From Granulicoccus phenolivorans DSM 17626 = NBRC 107789 = JCM 15570 (lineage in GTDB: Bacteria > Actinomycetota > Actinomycetes > Propionibacteriales > Propionibacteriaceae), in contig NZ_AUHH01000022.1 of NCBI RefSeq assembly GCF_000423085.1, positions 1 to 64,000 of the forward strand: DNA of 64,000 nt, written 5' to 3'. Positions 36,714 to 45,390 of the stretch are shown piece after piece. The notes below the pieces were generated by a model. That model saw only the letters and a list, made by a program, of their open reading frames with translations. It was not told the origin of the DNA and did not search any database. Positions within the stretch are counted from its first letter, which is position 1; the number at the start of each line of letters is the position of its first letter. A program made the translations under genes and the position numbers.

Positions 36714-36824
36714 CGGGCTCCTCGAGGGTGCGTGCCACTACTGTGGGCTGACTGAAGTGCGCCCAGTGTACTGCCCAGCCAGCGGCTGTGGGAGGGGCTC
36801 GGTGCAGCGGCGAATCCGCCGGAC

Positions 36825-37949
36825 TCAGTCGTCGGTGAGGCTGCCCCGGTCGCGTTCGAAGACGACCCGCTCCTCGATGTCGCGAACCTCCTTGGGCGCA
36901 TCGGCCTTGCGGACCACGACCAGCTTGTCGCCGGCCTCCAGTCGTGCCACGACCGGGTCGTAGTAGCGGCGCAGGGTGCGATTGCGGACCACCGCCACCA
37001 CCCGCTCCGGGGTGATGTCGATCGGTGCCTTGCCGACCTCCTCGGGGGCCACCTGACGCTCGCCCACCTCCAGGCCCACCCCGGAGGTGAGCAGATCCTC
37101 GAAGGTGGATCCGATCGCCGGGCTGACCGCGGCCAGGCCGAGCAGGCGGCCCACCGCGGCCGAGGACGTGATCACCGCGTCGGCCCCGCACTGACGCAAC
37201 AGGGCGACATTGACCCGTTCCCGGACCGCGACCACCAGATGGGCGGTCGGGTTGAGCTGCCGGATCATCAGCGAGGTGAGAATGGTGGTGTCATCGCGGT
37301 CGAGGGTGACCATCACTTCCCTGGCCTTGGAGATCTCGGCGCGTTGCAGGGTCTCCCGGCGCGAGGCGGGGCCCTGGATCGCGGCGATGCCGTCGGCGTT
37401 CGCGTCGGCGATGGCCTGCGCGGCGCTGTCGATGGCCACGATCCGGGTCAGGTCCTTGCCGTGGCGTTCCAGCGTACGCAGGGCCGAGCGCCCCTTGGTG
37501 CCGTAGCCGATGATGACGATGTGATTGCGCATCCGCCTTCTCCAACGGTTGTCCATCATGACGCGACGGCCCTCGGTGGCCAGCACCTCGAGGGTGGTTC
37601 CCACCAGCAGCACCAGGAAGATGATGCGCAGCGGGGTGATCACCACCGCATTGATCAGCCGGGCATGCTCGGCCACCGGAGTGATGTCGCCGTAGCCGGT
37701 GGTGGTGACGGTGACCGTCGCGTAGTAGAACGCGTCCAGCAGCGAGATCCCGTCACCGTTGGTGTTGTCCCGGTAGGAGCCCCGGTCCAGCCACACGATC
37801 AGGGTGGTGATCACCAGCAGCATCAGCCCAATCGCGCCGCGCATCAGCAACTGCTTGGTCGGGGACTGCTTCTGCTGACTGGGCAGCGACACCATCGCTT
37901 CGTCGGTGCTCCCGATGTTGCCCAGCGGATCGGGAATCAGACTGCTCAT
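36825..37949 (-). CDS. Two-TM potassium channel with RCK (TrkA-N) domain
   Basis: A 374-aa channel subunit. TM1 spans about 36-54, the pore loop holds the selectivity filter TTTGYGD (82-88), and TM2 about 98-122. The cytoplasmic part is an RCK domain starting with HIVIIGYGTKGRSALR, a Rossmann motif that normally binds nucleotide, followed by a C-terminal TrkA-C-like lobe (VGLEVGERQVAPEEVGKAP). The layout resembles MthK/Kch channels. The ATG overlaps the apt stop by ATGA, tying it to apt and secF translation. relA starts 111 bp downstream of its stop. Confidence 0.9.
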   Translation of the reverse strand: MSSLIPDPLGNIGSTDEAMVSLPSQQKQSPTKQLLMRGAIGLMLLVITTLIVWLDRGSYRDNTNGDGISLLDAFYYATVTVTTTGYGDITPVAEHARLINAVVITPLRIIFLVLLVGTTLEVLATEGRRVMMDNRWRRRMRNHIVIIGYGTKGRSALRTLERHGKDLTRIVAIDSAAQAIADANADGIAAIQGPASRRETLQRAEISKAREVMVTLDRDDTTILTSLMIRQLNPTAHLVVAVRERVNVALLRQCGADAVITSSAAVGRLLGLAAVSPAIGSTFEDLLTSGVGLEVGERQVAPEEVGKAPIDITPERVVAVVRNRTLRRYYDPVVARLEAGDKLVVVRKADAPKEVRDIEERVVFERDRGSLTDD

Positions 37950-38485
37950 GCGACGGTGAGGATCGCCGAAATGTCGGTGACGCCGGCATCGGCGAGCCGG
38001 GTCCGACCACCGAGGCCGACCAGTTCCAGCAGCACCGAGACGCCGACGAGTTCGGCCGACAGGTCCGCCACCAGGGACGCGACCGCGCCCACCGTGCCGC
38101 CGGTGGCCAGGATGTCGTCGACGACCAGCACCCGGGCGCCGGGGCGTACCGCATCGGCGTGCACCTGGAGGGTGGCCGAGCCGTACTCCAACTGGTAGTC
38201 CTCCGAATGCACCTCCCGCGGCAGCTTGCCCGGCTTGCGGACCGGGACGAAGCCGCAGCCCAGTTCGCGCGCGACCACCGAGCCCAGGATGAACCCGCGG
38301 GCCTCCATCCCGAACACCGCGTCCACCGGACCGGGGAACGCCTCCCCCAGCGCCCTGGTGGCGACCGCGAACCCCTCCGGGTCGGCCAGCAGCGGCGTGA
38401 TGTCCTTGAAGGTGACCCCGGGTTCGGGGAAGTCGGGCACGTCGCGGATCAGGCCGGAGATCAGCTCGGTGGTGGACGCGCTCAT
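37946..38485 (-). CDS. apt: Adenine phosphoribosyltransferase
   Basis: Salvages adenine to AMP with PRPP. The 179-aa protein has FKDITPLLADPEGF and the PRPP-binding motif VLVVDDILATGGT. The ATG at 38485 is chosen because AGGAG lies 7 nt upstream; a TTG two codons earlier is less likely. It begins 2 bp after the secF stop and ends overlapping the channel gene. apt between secF and relA is the usual actinobacterial order. Confidence 0.96.
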   Translation of the reverse strand: MSASTTELISGLIRDVPDFPEPGVTFKDITPLLADPEGFAVATRALGEAFPGPVDAVFGMEARGFILGSVVARELGCGFVPVRKPGKLPREVHSEDYQLEYGSATLQVHADAVRPGARVLVVDDILATGGTVGAVASLVADLSAELVGVSVLLELVGLGGRTRLADAGVTDISAILTVA

Positions 38486-38487
38486 CG

Positions 38488-39855
38488 TCAACTCCTGCGC
38501 TTGCTACGGGGCTGGTTGCGGGGCTGCTGCCGCGGGGACCGCTGCGGTTGGGTGTGCACCTGGCTCACCCGGATCTCGACATTGGGTCTGCCCGCGGACT
38601 CGGCGTCGCCGGGTTCGGACTCGCTGGTGGCCTCCACCGAACCCACGGTATCGGCAGGGTCGGCCGAGTCCGGCGGCGGTGTCGTGGTCTCGGTCGCGTC
38701 CGCCTCGTCGGCGGTCGCCGCGTCCTCGCTCTTCCGCTTCTTCGCGCTGCGGCCCGCGGCCCCGGGGAGGGCGTCGGTCCGCCCGATGGACTTGTGGTAC
38801 GCGATCAGTGCGGGCTCGCGGCGCTTCATGTCGTTGAGCATCGGGGTGGCGATGAACAGCGAGGAGTACGCGCCGGCGATCATGCCGATCAGCAGGACCA
38901 GGCCGAGGTCCTTCAGCGGGCCGGTACCGAGCACGACGATGCCGGCGACGAGCAGCGCGATGACCGGCAGCACGCCGATGATCGTGGTGTTCACCGAGCG
39001 GACCAGGACCTGGTTCAGCGCCATGTTGGCCGCCTCCCCATAGGTCTGGCGACGTTCCCGCATCCGGGCGCCGGTGTTCTCCCGGACCTTGTCGAAGACC
39101 ACCAGGGTGTCGTAGAGCGAGTAGCCGAGGATCGTCAGCATGCCGATCAGCGTCGACGGGGTGAAGGTGAACCCGACGATCGCATAGATCCCGATGGTGA
39201 TCACCAGGTCGTGCAGCAGTGCGGTGATCGCGGCCAGCGACATCTTCAGGTCCCGGAAGTAGACCCAGATCAGCACCATCACCAGGGCCAGGAACACCAC
39301 CAGGGCGATGATCCCCTGCTGGGTGATCTGTTTGCCCCAGGAGGCGCCGATCAGGCTGTAGGCGACCTGGTCGGGTTGGATCCGGGCCTCATTCGCCAGG
39401 GCCTGGCGGACCAGCGGGACCTCGGTGTTGGAATCCAGGGTGCGGGTCTGGATCCGGACGGTGTTGTCGCCCAGCGTGGTCACCTGGGCCTGGTCCAGAT
39501 CCGGTACGCCGGACTCGGTCACCGCGCGGCTGAAGTCGGCGACGGTGGTGCTGGTGACCTTGGTCGGGACCTGGAAGTCGGCGCCGCCGGTGAACTCGAT
39601 GCCGAGGTTCAGCCCGCGGATCGCGATGCCCAGCACGCAGATGATCAGCAGCACCGCGGAGATCTTGTACCAGCGCTTGGAGTTGCCGACGAAGTCGTAG
39701 CTGGTCTTGCCGGTGTACAGCCGGTGGGCCAGGCCGCCCGCGGCCTCGTGGGAGATGTTGTCCTCGCTGGCCTCAGCAGGGCTGGGCGCGGACCCGGGCT
39801 CCTCGGTGCCGCGGACCTTCGCCGGGCCGGATGCCTTGCGGGATTCGCTGGCCAT
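38488..39855 (-). CDS. secF: Protein translocase subunit SecF
   Basis: A 455-aa accessory translocase subunit that uses the proton-motive force with SecD. Six TM helices are expected; TM1 is at about 65-85 and is followed by GIEFTGGADFQV, the family signature. The later TM block includes LGYSLYDTLVVFDKVREN, also diagnostic. The N-terminus is longer than in E. coli, and a C-terminal cytoplasmic extension of about 110 residues is basic at its end (QRSPRQQPRNQPRSKRRS). The ATG overlaps the secD stop (TGATG), and GGAGG lies 4 nt upstream. Confidence 0.96.
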   Translation of the reverse strand: MASESRKASGPAKVRGTEEPGSAPSPAEASEDNISHEAAGGLAHRLYTGKTSYDFVGNSKRWYKISAVLLIICVLGIAIRGLNLGIEFTGGADFQVPTKVTSTTVADFSRAVTESGVPDLDQAQVTTLGDNTVRIQTRTLDSNTEVPLVRQALANEARIQPDQVAYSLIGASWGKQITQQGIIALVVFLALVMVLIWVYFRDLKMSLAAITALLHDLVITIGIYAIVGFTFTPSTLIGMLTILGYSLYDTLVVFDKVRENTGARMRERRQTYGEAANMALNQVLVRSVNTTIIGVLPVIALLVAGIVVLGTGPLKDLGLVLLIGMIAGAYSSLFIATPMLNDMKRREPALIAYHKSIGRTDALPGAAGRSAKKRKSEDAATADEADATETTTPPPDSADPADTVGSVEATSESEPGDAESAGRPNVEIRVSQVHTQPQRSPRQQPRNQPRSKRRS

Positions 39856-41438
39856 CACGCCTCCTTCGGGGTGGTGCGGGTACGGGCGCTGACCGCGCTG
39901 CTGCGCGAGCCGCGCCGGGCGAACCGGCCGGTGAGACTGCGTACGCCCAACCGGTCGGCTTCCAGACCGGAGAACGGGCGGCCCTCGCCGAAGAACTTGG
40001 TACGCACCAGCAGCGACATCAGCGGTTTGGTGAAGCAGAAGATGATCGCGACGTCGATCAGGGTGGTCAGGCCGAGGGTGAACGCGAAGCCCTTGATGCC
40101 GCCCATGGCCAGGATGAACAGCACCGTCGCCGACAGCAGGTTCACCGCGTCGGAGATCAGGATGGTACTGCGACTGCGTTTCCAGCCGGTTTCCACCGCC
40201 GAGCGCAGGGATCTGCCCTCTCTCACCTCATCGCGGATGCGTTCGAAGTAGATGATGAAGGAGTCCGCGGTGGTCCCGATCGCCACGATGGCGCCGGCGA
40301 TGCCGGGCAGGTTCAGCGCGAAGCCCACGTTCTGCCCCAGCAGCACCATGATCGCGTACGTGGCGGCCGCGGCGACGGCCAGCGAGAGCACCACCAGCAG
40401 GGCGAGGCCGCGGTAGTAGAGCACCGCGAAGGCGACGACCAGGATCAGGCCGATGATGCCGGCGATGATGCCGGCCCGCAGTTGGTCCCCACCCAGGGTC
40501 GGCGAGACGTTGTCGACCGAGCTGACATCGAAGGCCAGCGGCAGTGAGCCGTACTTGAGCACGTTGGCGAGTTCATTCGCCGACGCCTCGTTGAACGACC
40601 CCGAGATCTGGGCCTGACCGCCCGGGATCGCCTCGTTCACCGTCGGCGCGGAGATGGTCTTGCCGTCCAGCACGATCGCGAAGGAGTTCGTCGGGGCGTA
40701 CTGGGACTGGGGCACGTTGGCCGACAGGGTGCGGGTGGCGTCCTCGAACAGCTTGGCGCCCTGGTCGTTGAACTGCAGGTTCACCACCCACTGCAGCTGG
40801 CCCTGCGGAATCCCGGCGGTGGCGGTCTTGAGGTCCTGCCCGGAGACGATGGTGGGACCCAGCAGGTATTTCATCGTTCCCTCGCGGTTGCAGGAGAACA
40901 GCGGGGCGTTCGGGGTCTCGACGAACTTGTCGTTGCAGGTCCAGCTGAGGAACTCGGTCTGGATCTGCTGGTCGGCGCTGGGGTCCCAGCTGAGCTTCTG
41001 TTCGGCCGGGATGTCGGCCAGCGGCTTGGCCGGGGCCAGCGGCAGGTTGGTCGCGGGCTCGGGGGTGGTCGGCAGCGCGAACTTGACCGCCCGGAAGCTC
41101 AGCACGGCGGTCTGGCCGACCATGCGCACCAGTTCGTCCTGCTGGACGTTGGGAACGCTGACCTGGATCTCCCGGTCACCGGAGGTGGTGACCTCCGATT
41201 CGCCCACGCCCAGGGAGTCGACGCGGTTCTGAACGATGGTGCGGGCCTGCTCCAGCGATTCCGCGGTCGGTGCGCCACCGTCGGTGGTCCGCGCGGTGAG
41301 GGTGATCGTCGTGCCGCCGCGCAGGTCCAGACCGAGCTTGGGCGACCAGGTGTGCTGGACGGCCATCGTCACGAACAGGCCTGCGAGCACCACCAGGAAA
41401 ATCACCAGGGTGCGGATCGGATGACCGTACTTTGCCAC
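39855..41438 (-). CDS. secD: Protein translocase subunit SecD
   Basis: A 527-aa partner of SecF. TM1 is followed by LGLDLRGGTTITL (the D1 signature), a large periplasmic-type P1 region, and the TM block with AGAIVAIGTTADSFIIYFERIRDE near the C-terminus. The inserted segment around FLSWTCNDKFVETPNAPLFSC has two cysteines that could form an extracytoplasmic disulfide. The start is GTG, 27 bp after the yajC stop. The C-terminus is Arg/Ser-rich. Confidence 0.96.
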   Translation of the reverse strand: MAKYGHPIRTLVIFLVVLAGLFVTMAVQHTWSPKLGLDLRGGTTITLTARTTDGGAPTAESLEQARTIVQNRVDSLGVGESEVTTSGDREIQVSVPNVQQDELVRMVGQTAVLSFRAVKFALPTTPEPATNLPLAPAKPLADIPAEQKLSWDPSADQQIQTEFLSWTCNDKFVETPNAPLFSCNREGTMKYLLGPTIVSGQDLKTATAGIPQGQLQWVVNLQFNDQGAKLFEDATRTLSANVPQSQYAPTNSFAIVLDGKTISAPTVNEAIPGGQAQISGSFNEASANELANVLKYGSLPLAFDVSSVDNVSPTLGGDQLRAGIIAGIIGLILVVAFAVLYYRGLALLVVLSLAVAAAATYAIMVLLGQNVGFALNLPGIAGAIVAIGTTADSFIIYFERIRDEVREGRSLRSAVETGWKRSRSTILISDAVNLLSATVLFILAMGGIKGFAFTLGLTTLIDVAIIFCFTKPLMSLLVRTKFFGEGRPFSGLEADRLGVRSLTGRFARRGSRSSAVSARTRTTPKEA

Positions 41439-41465
41439 TGTCTTCGTGCTCCCCGGGGTGGGTGG

Positions 41466-42035
41466 TCAGTTCTTCTTCGGATCGGCCTTTGGGTCGCCCG
41501 GTTCGTCGGTGCCGGGGGCACCTTCGCCGGGCTTGGCGTCGGGGGCGCTGTCGCCGGGCTTGGTGGCATCGGAGTGCGGGGTGGCCTCGGCCTGCGCGGT
41601 GGGATCGGCGTGGGCGGCCGGATCGGTGTCGGACGCCTCGGCGGCCTCGTTCAGGCGCCGGTCCAGATCGTCCTGCTCGGCGTGGGGGAACTCCCCGATC
41701 CGGTCATCATGCAGCCCGGGGTCGGAATCCAGCACCGGCCATTCGTTCAGGTCGTCGATCTGCTGATGCGGAAGCTTGACATCCGGGGTCGGGCGCGCGA
41801 TCAACTGGTTCAGCACCAGGACCTCTTCGCCCTCGGACAGCTCGACCACGGCGTTCTCGCCCTCGCGCCGGATGAAGGTGGCGTAGAAGCCGTTCTGCAG
41901 CAGCACGGTGGTGCCCTCGGTCAGCTCATTGATGGTCCGCTTCTGCTGTTCCTGCCGCTTCTTGTTCGGCCGCAGGACCATGAAGTAGAAGATTGCCACC
42001 ATGGCCACGATGAGGACAATCGTGAATGCGTCCAC
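41466..42035 (-). CDS. yajC: Preprotein translocase subunit YajC with long acidic tail
   Basis: YajC associates with SecDF. The N-terminal TM helix (about residues 3-20) is followed by RPNKKRQEQQKR and the conserved core LTEGTTVLLQNGFYATFIRR. The 189-aa protein is much longer than the ~110 aa of E. coli YajC. From about residue 90 onward it is a low-complexity acidic tail rich in Asp, Glu, Ala, Pro and Gly. The start is GTG with AAGGGA upstream. It is first in yajC-secD-secF-apt-channel, 141 bp from ruvB. Confidence 0.92.
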   Translation of the reverse strand: MDAFTIVLIVAMVAIFYFMVLRPNKKRQEQQKRTINELTEGTTVLLQNGFYATFIRREGENAVVELSEGEEVLVLNQLIARPTPDVKLPHQQIDDLNEWPVLDSDPGLHDDRIGEFPHAEQDDLDRRLNEAAEASDTDPAAHADPTAQAEATPHSDATKPGDSAPDAKPGEGAPGTDEPGDPKADPKKN

Positions 42036-42176
42036 TGAGTTTCCCTTCGCTCACGGCCCACCGGACCCGTTGTCGGATCCGTCGCATGCGCCGACTGCCG
42101 GAGTCTACCCACGAATCCGGCAAAACCCCGACTCCCGACACCCCCGGCGCCGGCGGTCCCGGTACCCGGTGCCGGC

Positions 42177-43208
42177 TCAGCGGGCCCCGAACAGCCCCGC
42201 CTGGTCCCATCCCTGGGGTGGGGTGAGGCCCAGGTGTGCCCAGGCCGCCGGGGTCGCCACCCGGCCGCGCGGCGTACGCATCAGGAAGCCCTGCCGCACC
42301 AGGAAGGGCTCGGCCACCTCCTCGAGGGTCTCGGCCTCCTCGGCGACCGCCATCGCGAGGGTGCCCAGGCCGACCGGACCACCACCGAAGTTGCGGCACA
42401 GCGCGGTGAGCACGTTGAGATCGAGTCGATCCAGGCCCAGTTCGTCCACCTCGTACAACTCCAGCGCCGCCCGGGCCGTGGCCAGATCGCCCCGGCCGTC
42501 GCCGTGCACCTCGGCGAAATCGCGGACCCGGCGCAGCAGCCGGTTGGCGATCCGGGGGGTGCCGCGGGAGCGGCCGGCGATCTCGGCGGCGGCGTCCTCG
42601 GCCAGCTGGATCCCGAGTACGCCGGCCGAGCGGCGCAGGATGCCGATCAGGTCGGCGGGTCGGTAGTAGTCGAGCTGGGCGGTGAACCCGAAGCGGTCCC
42701 GCAGCGGTCCGGGCAGCAGCCCGGCGCGGGTGGTCGCCCCGACCAGGGTGAAGCGGGGAATCTCCAGCGGAATGGCGGTGGCGCCGGGGCCCTTGCCCAC
42801 CACCACGTCGACGCGGAAGTCCTCCATCGCCAGGTAGAGCATTTCCTCGGCCGGTCGCGACATCCGGTGGATCTCGTCGAGGAAGAAGATCTCCCCCTCG
42901 ACCAGGCCGGACAGGATCGCGGCCAGGTCGCCGGCGTGCTGGATGGCCGGGCCCGAGGAGATCCGCAGCGGTGCCGACATTTCGGCGGCGATGATCATCG
43001 CCAGGGTCGTTTTGCCCAGTCCGGGCGGTCCGGACAGCAGGACATGGTCGGGTACCTGACCGCGGCCCCGGGCGGCGGCAAGCACCAGGCCGAGCTGGTC
43101 GGCGACCCGGGGTTGGCCCCGGAATTCCGCCAGGGTGCCCGGCCGTAGTGCTGCTTCCTCGGCCGATTCGGCCGGGTCCGCGTGCGGGTCCACCGGTGAG
43201 TGTTCCAT
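42177..43208 (-). CDS. ruvB: Holliday junction branch-migration helicase RuvB
   Basis: A 343-aa AAA+ motor of RuvAB. Walker A is GPPGLGKT (60-67), Walker B is [16 protein letters not shown], the sensor region is [19 protein letters not shown], and the C-terminal winged helix contains [24 protein letters not shown] precedes the ATG. It is 78 bp downstream of ruvA in a ruvC-ruvA-ruvB operon. Confidence 0.98.
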   Translation of the reverse strand: MEHSPVDPHADPAESAEEAALRPGTLAEFRGQPRVADQLGLVLAAARGRGQVPDHVLLSGPPGLGKTTLAMIIAAEMSAPLRISSGPAIQHAGDLAAILSGLVEGEIFFLDEIHRMSRPAEEMLYLAMEDFRVDVVVGKGPGATAIPLEIPRFTLVGATTRAGLLPGPLRDRFGFTAQLDYYRPADLIGILRRSAGVLGIQLAEDAAAEIAGRSRGTPRIANRLLRRVRDFAEVHGDGRGDLATARAALELYEVDELGLDRLDLNVLTALCRNFGGGPVGLGTLAMAVAEEAETLEEVAEPFLVRQGFLMRTPRGRVATPAAWAHLGLTPPQGWDQAGLFGAR

Positions 43209-43286
43209 CCACGATCCTTCCTGACCGGCGAGCGGTCCGCCGGGTCGAGGGTACCCGGGTCCGGGCCGGGCCCCGGGTTCGGCGAG

Positions 43287-43883
43287 CTACTTGGCCAGGG
43301 TCTGCAGGGCCGCGCGCATCAGCACCGCGACGTTGTCCTCGGTCTCGGCCAGCGGCGCCACCCGGTCGCAGGCGGCCTCGGCATCCTTGGTGGACCAGCC
43401 GAGCCCCTGCAGCCCGGTGCTGACCTGCTCGCGCCAGGGTTCGCTCACCGGCGCCGCGACCGCCGCCGGCCCGGTGCCGGCGAAGCCGATCACCTTGCCC
43501 TTGAGTTCCAGCACGATCCGTTGGGCGCCCTTCGGGCCGATGCCGGGGACCCGGGTCAGCGTCTTGTGGTCGCCGGCCTCGACGGTTGCGGCGAGTTCGC
43601 CGGGGCTGAGCACAGACATGATCGCCAGGGCGAGCTTGGGCCCGACCCCGGAGGCGCCCAGGCAGAGCTCGAAGCAGTCCCGCTCCTCGCTGGTGGCGAA
43701 GCCGTAGAGCGTCTGCGAGTCCTCCCGGACCACCAGATGGGTCTGCAGGTGGGTCGCCTCGCCCAGGCGTACGCCGGCGGCCGTGGCGGGCGTACACAGC
43801 ACCCGGAACCCCAACCCCTGCAGATCCAGGTCGACCCAGGTGGCCCCGGCCGCGCAGACGGTGCCGTGCAGATGGGTGATCAT
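43287..43883 (-). CDS. ruvA: Holliday junction DNA helicase subunit RuvA
   Basis: A 198-aa protein forming the tetramer that holds the junction open. Domain I is an OB fold with LHGTV near the start; domain II has two HhH motifs (GVGPKLALAIMSVLS and VPGIGPKGAQRIVLELKGK); domain III is the RuvB-contacting C-terminus. The ATG at 43883 is preceded by GGAGG and overlaps the ruvC stop (TGATG). Confidence 0.97.
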   Translation of the reverse strand: MITHLHGTVCAAGATWVDLDLQGLGFRVLCTPATAAGVRLGEATHLQTHLVVREDSQTLYGFATSEERDCFELCLGASGVGPKLALAIMSVLSPGELAATVEAGDHKTLTRVPGIGPKGAQRIVLELKGKVIGFAGTGPAAVAAPVSEPWREQVSTGLQGLGWSTKDAEAACDRVAPLAETEDNVAVLMRAALQTLAK

Positions 43884-44425
43884 CACTGTCCTCCGGCCCG
43901 GGTGTTCTTGGCCCGCTGTTGCTTGGCGATGGCCTCGGCGTACCGATTGCTGGTGCCCCCGCGCCAGACCTGGCAGATGGCCAGCGCGACCGCATCGGCG
44001 GCGTCGGCCGGTTTCGGGGGTTCACTCAGCCGCAGGATCCGGGCCACCATGCTGCCGACCTGGTCCTTGTCGGCCCGTCCCGAGCCGGTGATGGCGGCCT
44101 TGACCTCACTGGGAGTGTGCTGGGCCACCGGCATCCCCCGCCGGGCGCCGACCAGCATCGCCACGCCGGCCGCCTGGGCGGTGCCCATCACGGTGTTCAC
44201 GTTGTGCTGGGCGAATACCCGCTCGACGGCGACCACGTCGGGCAGCCAGGCGGCGGCGAGTGCGTCGATCTCGGCCTCGATGGTGACCAGCCGGCGCGGG
44301 GTGTCCAGGGTGGCGTCGGTGCGGATGACCCCGACCTGGAGCAGCTGCGGCGGTTGGCCGGGCCGCCCCTCGACGACGGCTACCCCGCATCGGGTCAGGC
44401 CCGGATCGATGCCCAGGACCCGCAT
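43883..44425 (-). CDS. ruvC: Crossover junction endodeoxyribonuclease RuvC
   Basis: A 180-aa resolvase. The acidic active-site set is intact: D7 (MRVLGIDPGLTRCG), E68 (VVAVERVFAQ), D141 and D144 (ADAADAVALAI). The ATG at 44425 is the family's usual start; a longer frame extends to 44479. It heads the ruvCAB operon. Upstream, the segment CGCTCACGTGTTCG (minus strand) is half of a LexA-type box, so SOS control is possible but weakly supported. A 31-bp tandem repeat lies further upstream. Confidence 0.96.
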   Translation of the reverse strand: MRVLGIDPGLTRCGVAVVEGRPGQPPQLLQVGVIRTDATLDTPRRLVTIEAEIDALAAAWLPDVVAVERVFAQHNVNTVMGTAQAAGVAMLVGARRGMPVAQHTPSEVKAAITGSGRADKDQVGSMVARILRLSEPPKPADAADAVALAICQVWRGGTSNRYAEAIAKQQRAKNTRAGGQ

Positions 44426-44525
44426 GACACCGCGCACCGGCGACCACCCCTTACCTCGATCGGCCCCGGCGGGACGCACGCGGCCGGGTCAAGCCGGTTC
44501 AGCCTAGCCCGCGCTCCCGTTCGAA

Positions 44526-44605
44526 CACGTGAGCGACTCGCGCGAGCGACATCAAGCACGTGAGCGACTCGCGCGAGCGACATCAAGCACGTGAGCGACT
44601 CGCGC
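44526..44605. repeat. 31-bp tandem repeat, about 2.6 copies
   Basis: The unit beginning CACGTGAGCGACTCGCG occurs at 44526, 44557 and 44588 with an exact 31-bp period; the third copy breaks off after 18 bp. Each unit contains two palindromes, CACGTG and CTCGCGCGAG. It lies between the yebC stop and ruvC start. There are no unique spacers, so it is not a CRISPR array. Confidence 0.9.
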
Positions 44606-44629
44606 ACGTCCGGGACCCGATCCGGACCG

Positions 44630-45382
44630 TCAGTCCTCCGGCTGGTCGGGGGCGTTGTAGTTGGCGAAGACGTTCTGGACGTCGTCACAGTCCTCGAGGG
44701 CGTCGATGATCCGCTCGACCTTCTCCGCGGTCTCGGCGTCCACGTCGGTGTCGTAGTCCGGGAGGAAGGAGACCTCGGCGGATTCGTAGTCGATCCCGGC
44801 TGCCTGGACGGCCTTGCGCACCTCGACCACATCGGAGGGATCGGACTGGATGGTGAAGCCCTCGCCCTGATCCAGCACTTCTTCGGCGCCGGCTTCCAGG
44901 GTGGCCTCGAGCAGTTCGTCCTCGGTCACCGTCCGGCCGTCCTGCTGCTTGGCGATCTCGACCACACCCTTGCGCTGGTAGATACGGGAGACCGAACCGG
45001 CATCGGCCATCGAGCCGCCGTTGCGGGTGACCGCGACCCGGACCTCGGAGGCCGAGCGGTTGCGGTTGTCGGTGAGGCATTCGATCAGCAGCCCGACCCC
45101 GCCGGGGGCCATCGCCTCGTAGAACAGGGTCTCGTAGTTGACCGCGTCGGCGCCCTCACCGGCTCCGCGCTTGACCGCGCGATCGATGTTGTCGTTGGGT
45201 ACCGAGGACTTCTTGGCCTTCTGGATCGCATCGTAGAGCGTCGGGTTACCGGCCGGATCGCCTCCGCCGAGCCGCGCCGCGACCTCGACGTTCTTCACCA
45301 GCTTGGCAAACAGCTTGCCCCGCTTGGCATCGATGACGGCCTTCTTGTGCTTGGTGGTTGCCCACTTGGAGTGTCCCGACAC
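44630..45382 (-). CDS. YebC/TACO1-family regulator
   Basis: A 250-aa protein of the YebC family, described as a transcriptional or translational regulator that helps ribosomes at proline stretches. The GTG start gives [20 protein letters not shown], the hallmark N-terminus; [20 protein letters not shown] and [21 protein letters not shown] are further signatures. GAGGT precedes the GTG. A much longer open frame upstream overlaps the acetyltransferase gene and is not coding. Its position upstream of ruvC is conserved. Confidence 0.95.
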   Translation of the reverse strand: MSGHSKWATTKHKKAVIDAKRGKLFAKLVKNVEVAARLGGGDPAGNPTLYDAIQKAKKSSVPNDNIDRAVKRGAGEGADAVNYETLFYEAMAPGGVGLLIECLTDNRNRSASEVRVAVTRNGGSMADAGSVSRIYQRKGVVEIAKQQDGRTVTEDELLEATLEAGAEEVLDQGEGFTIQSDPSDVVEVRKAVQAAGIDYESAEVSFLPDYDTDVDAETAEKVERIIDALEDCDDVQNVFANYNAPDQPED

Positions 45383-45390
45383 CGGGCACC

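Noticed and set aside
42036-42176. Small gene or RNA between yajC and ruvB
   Set aside because: Short GC-rich gap with no start plus ribosome binding site, no conserved structure and no hairpin that I could support.
44526-44605. CRISPR array
   Set aside because: The units are contiguous with no unique spacers and there are no cas genes nearby.
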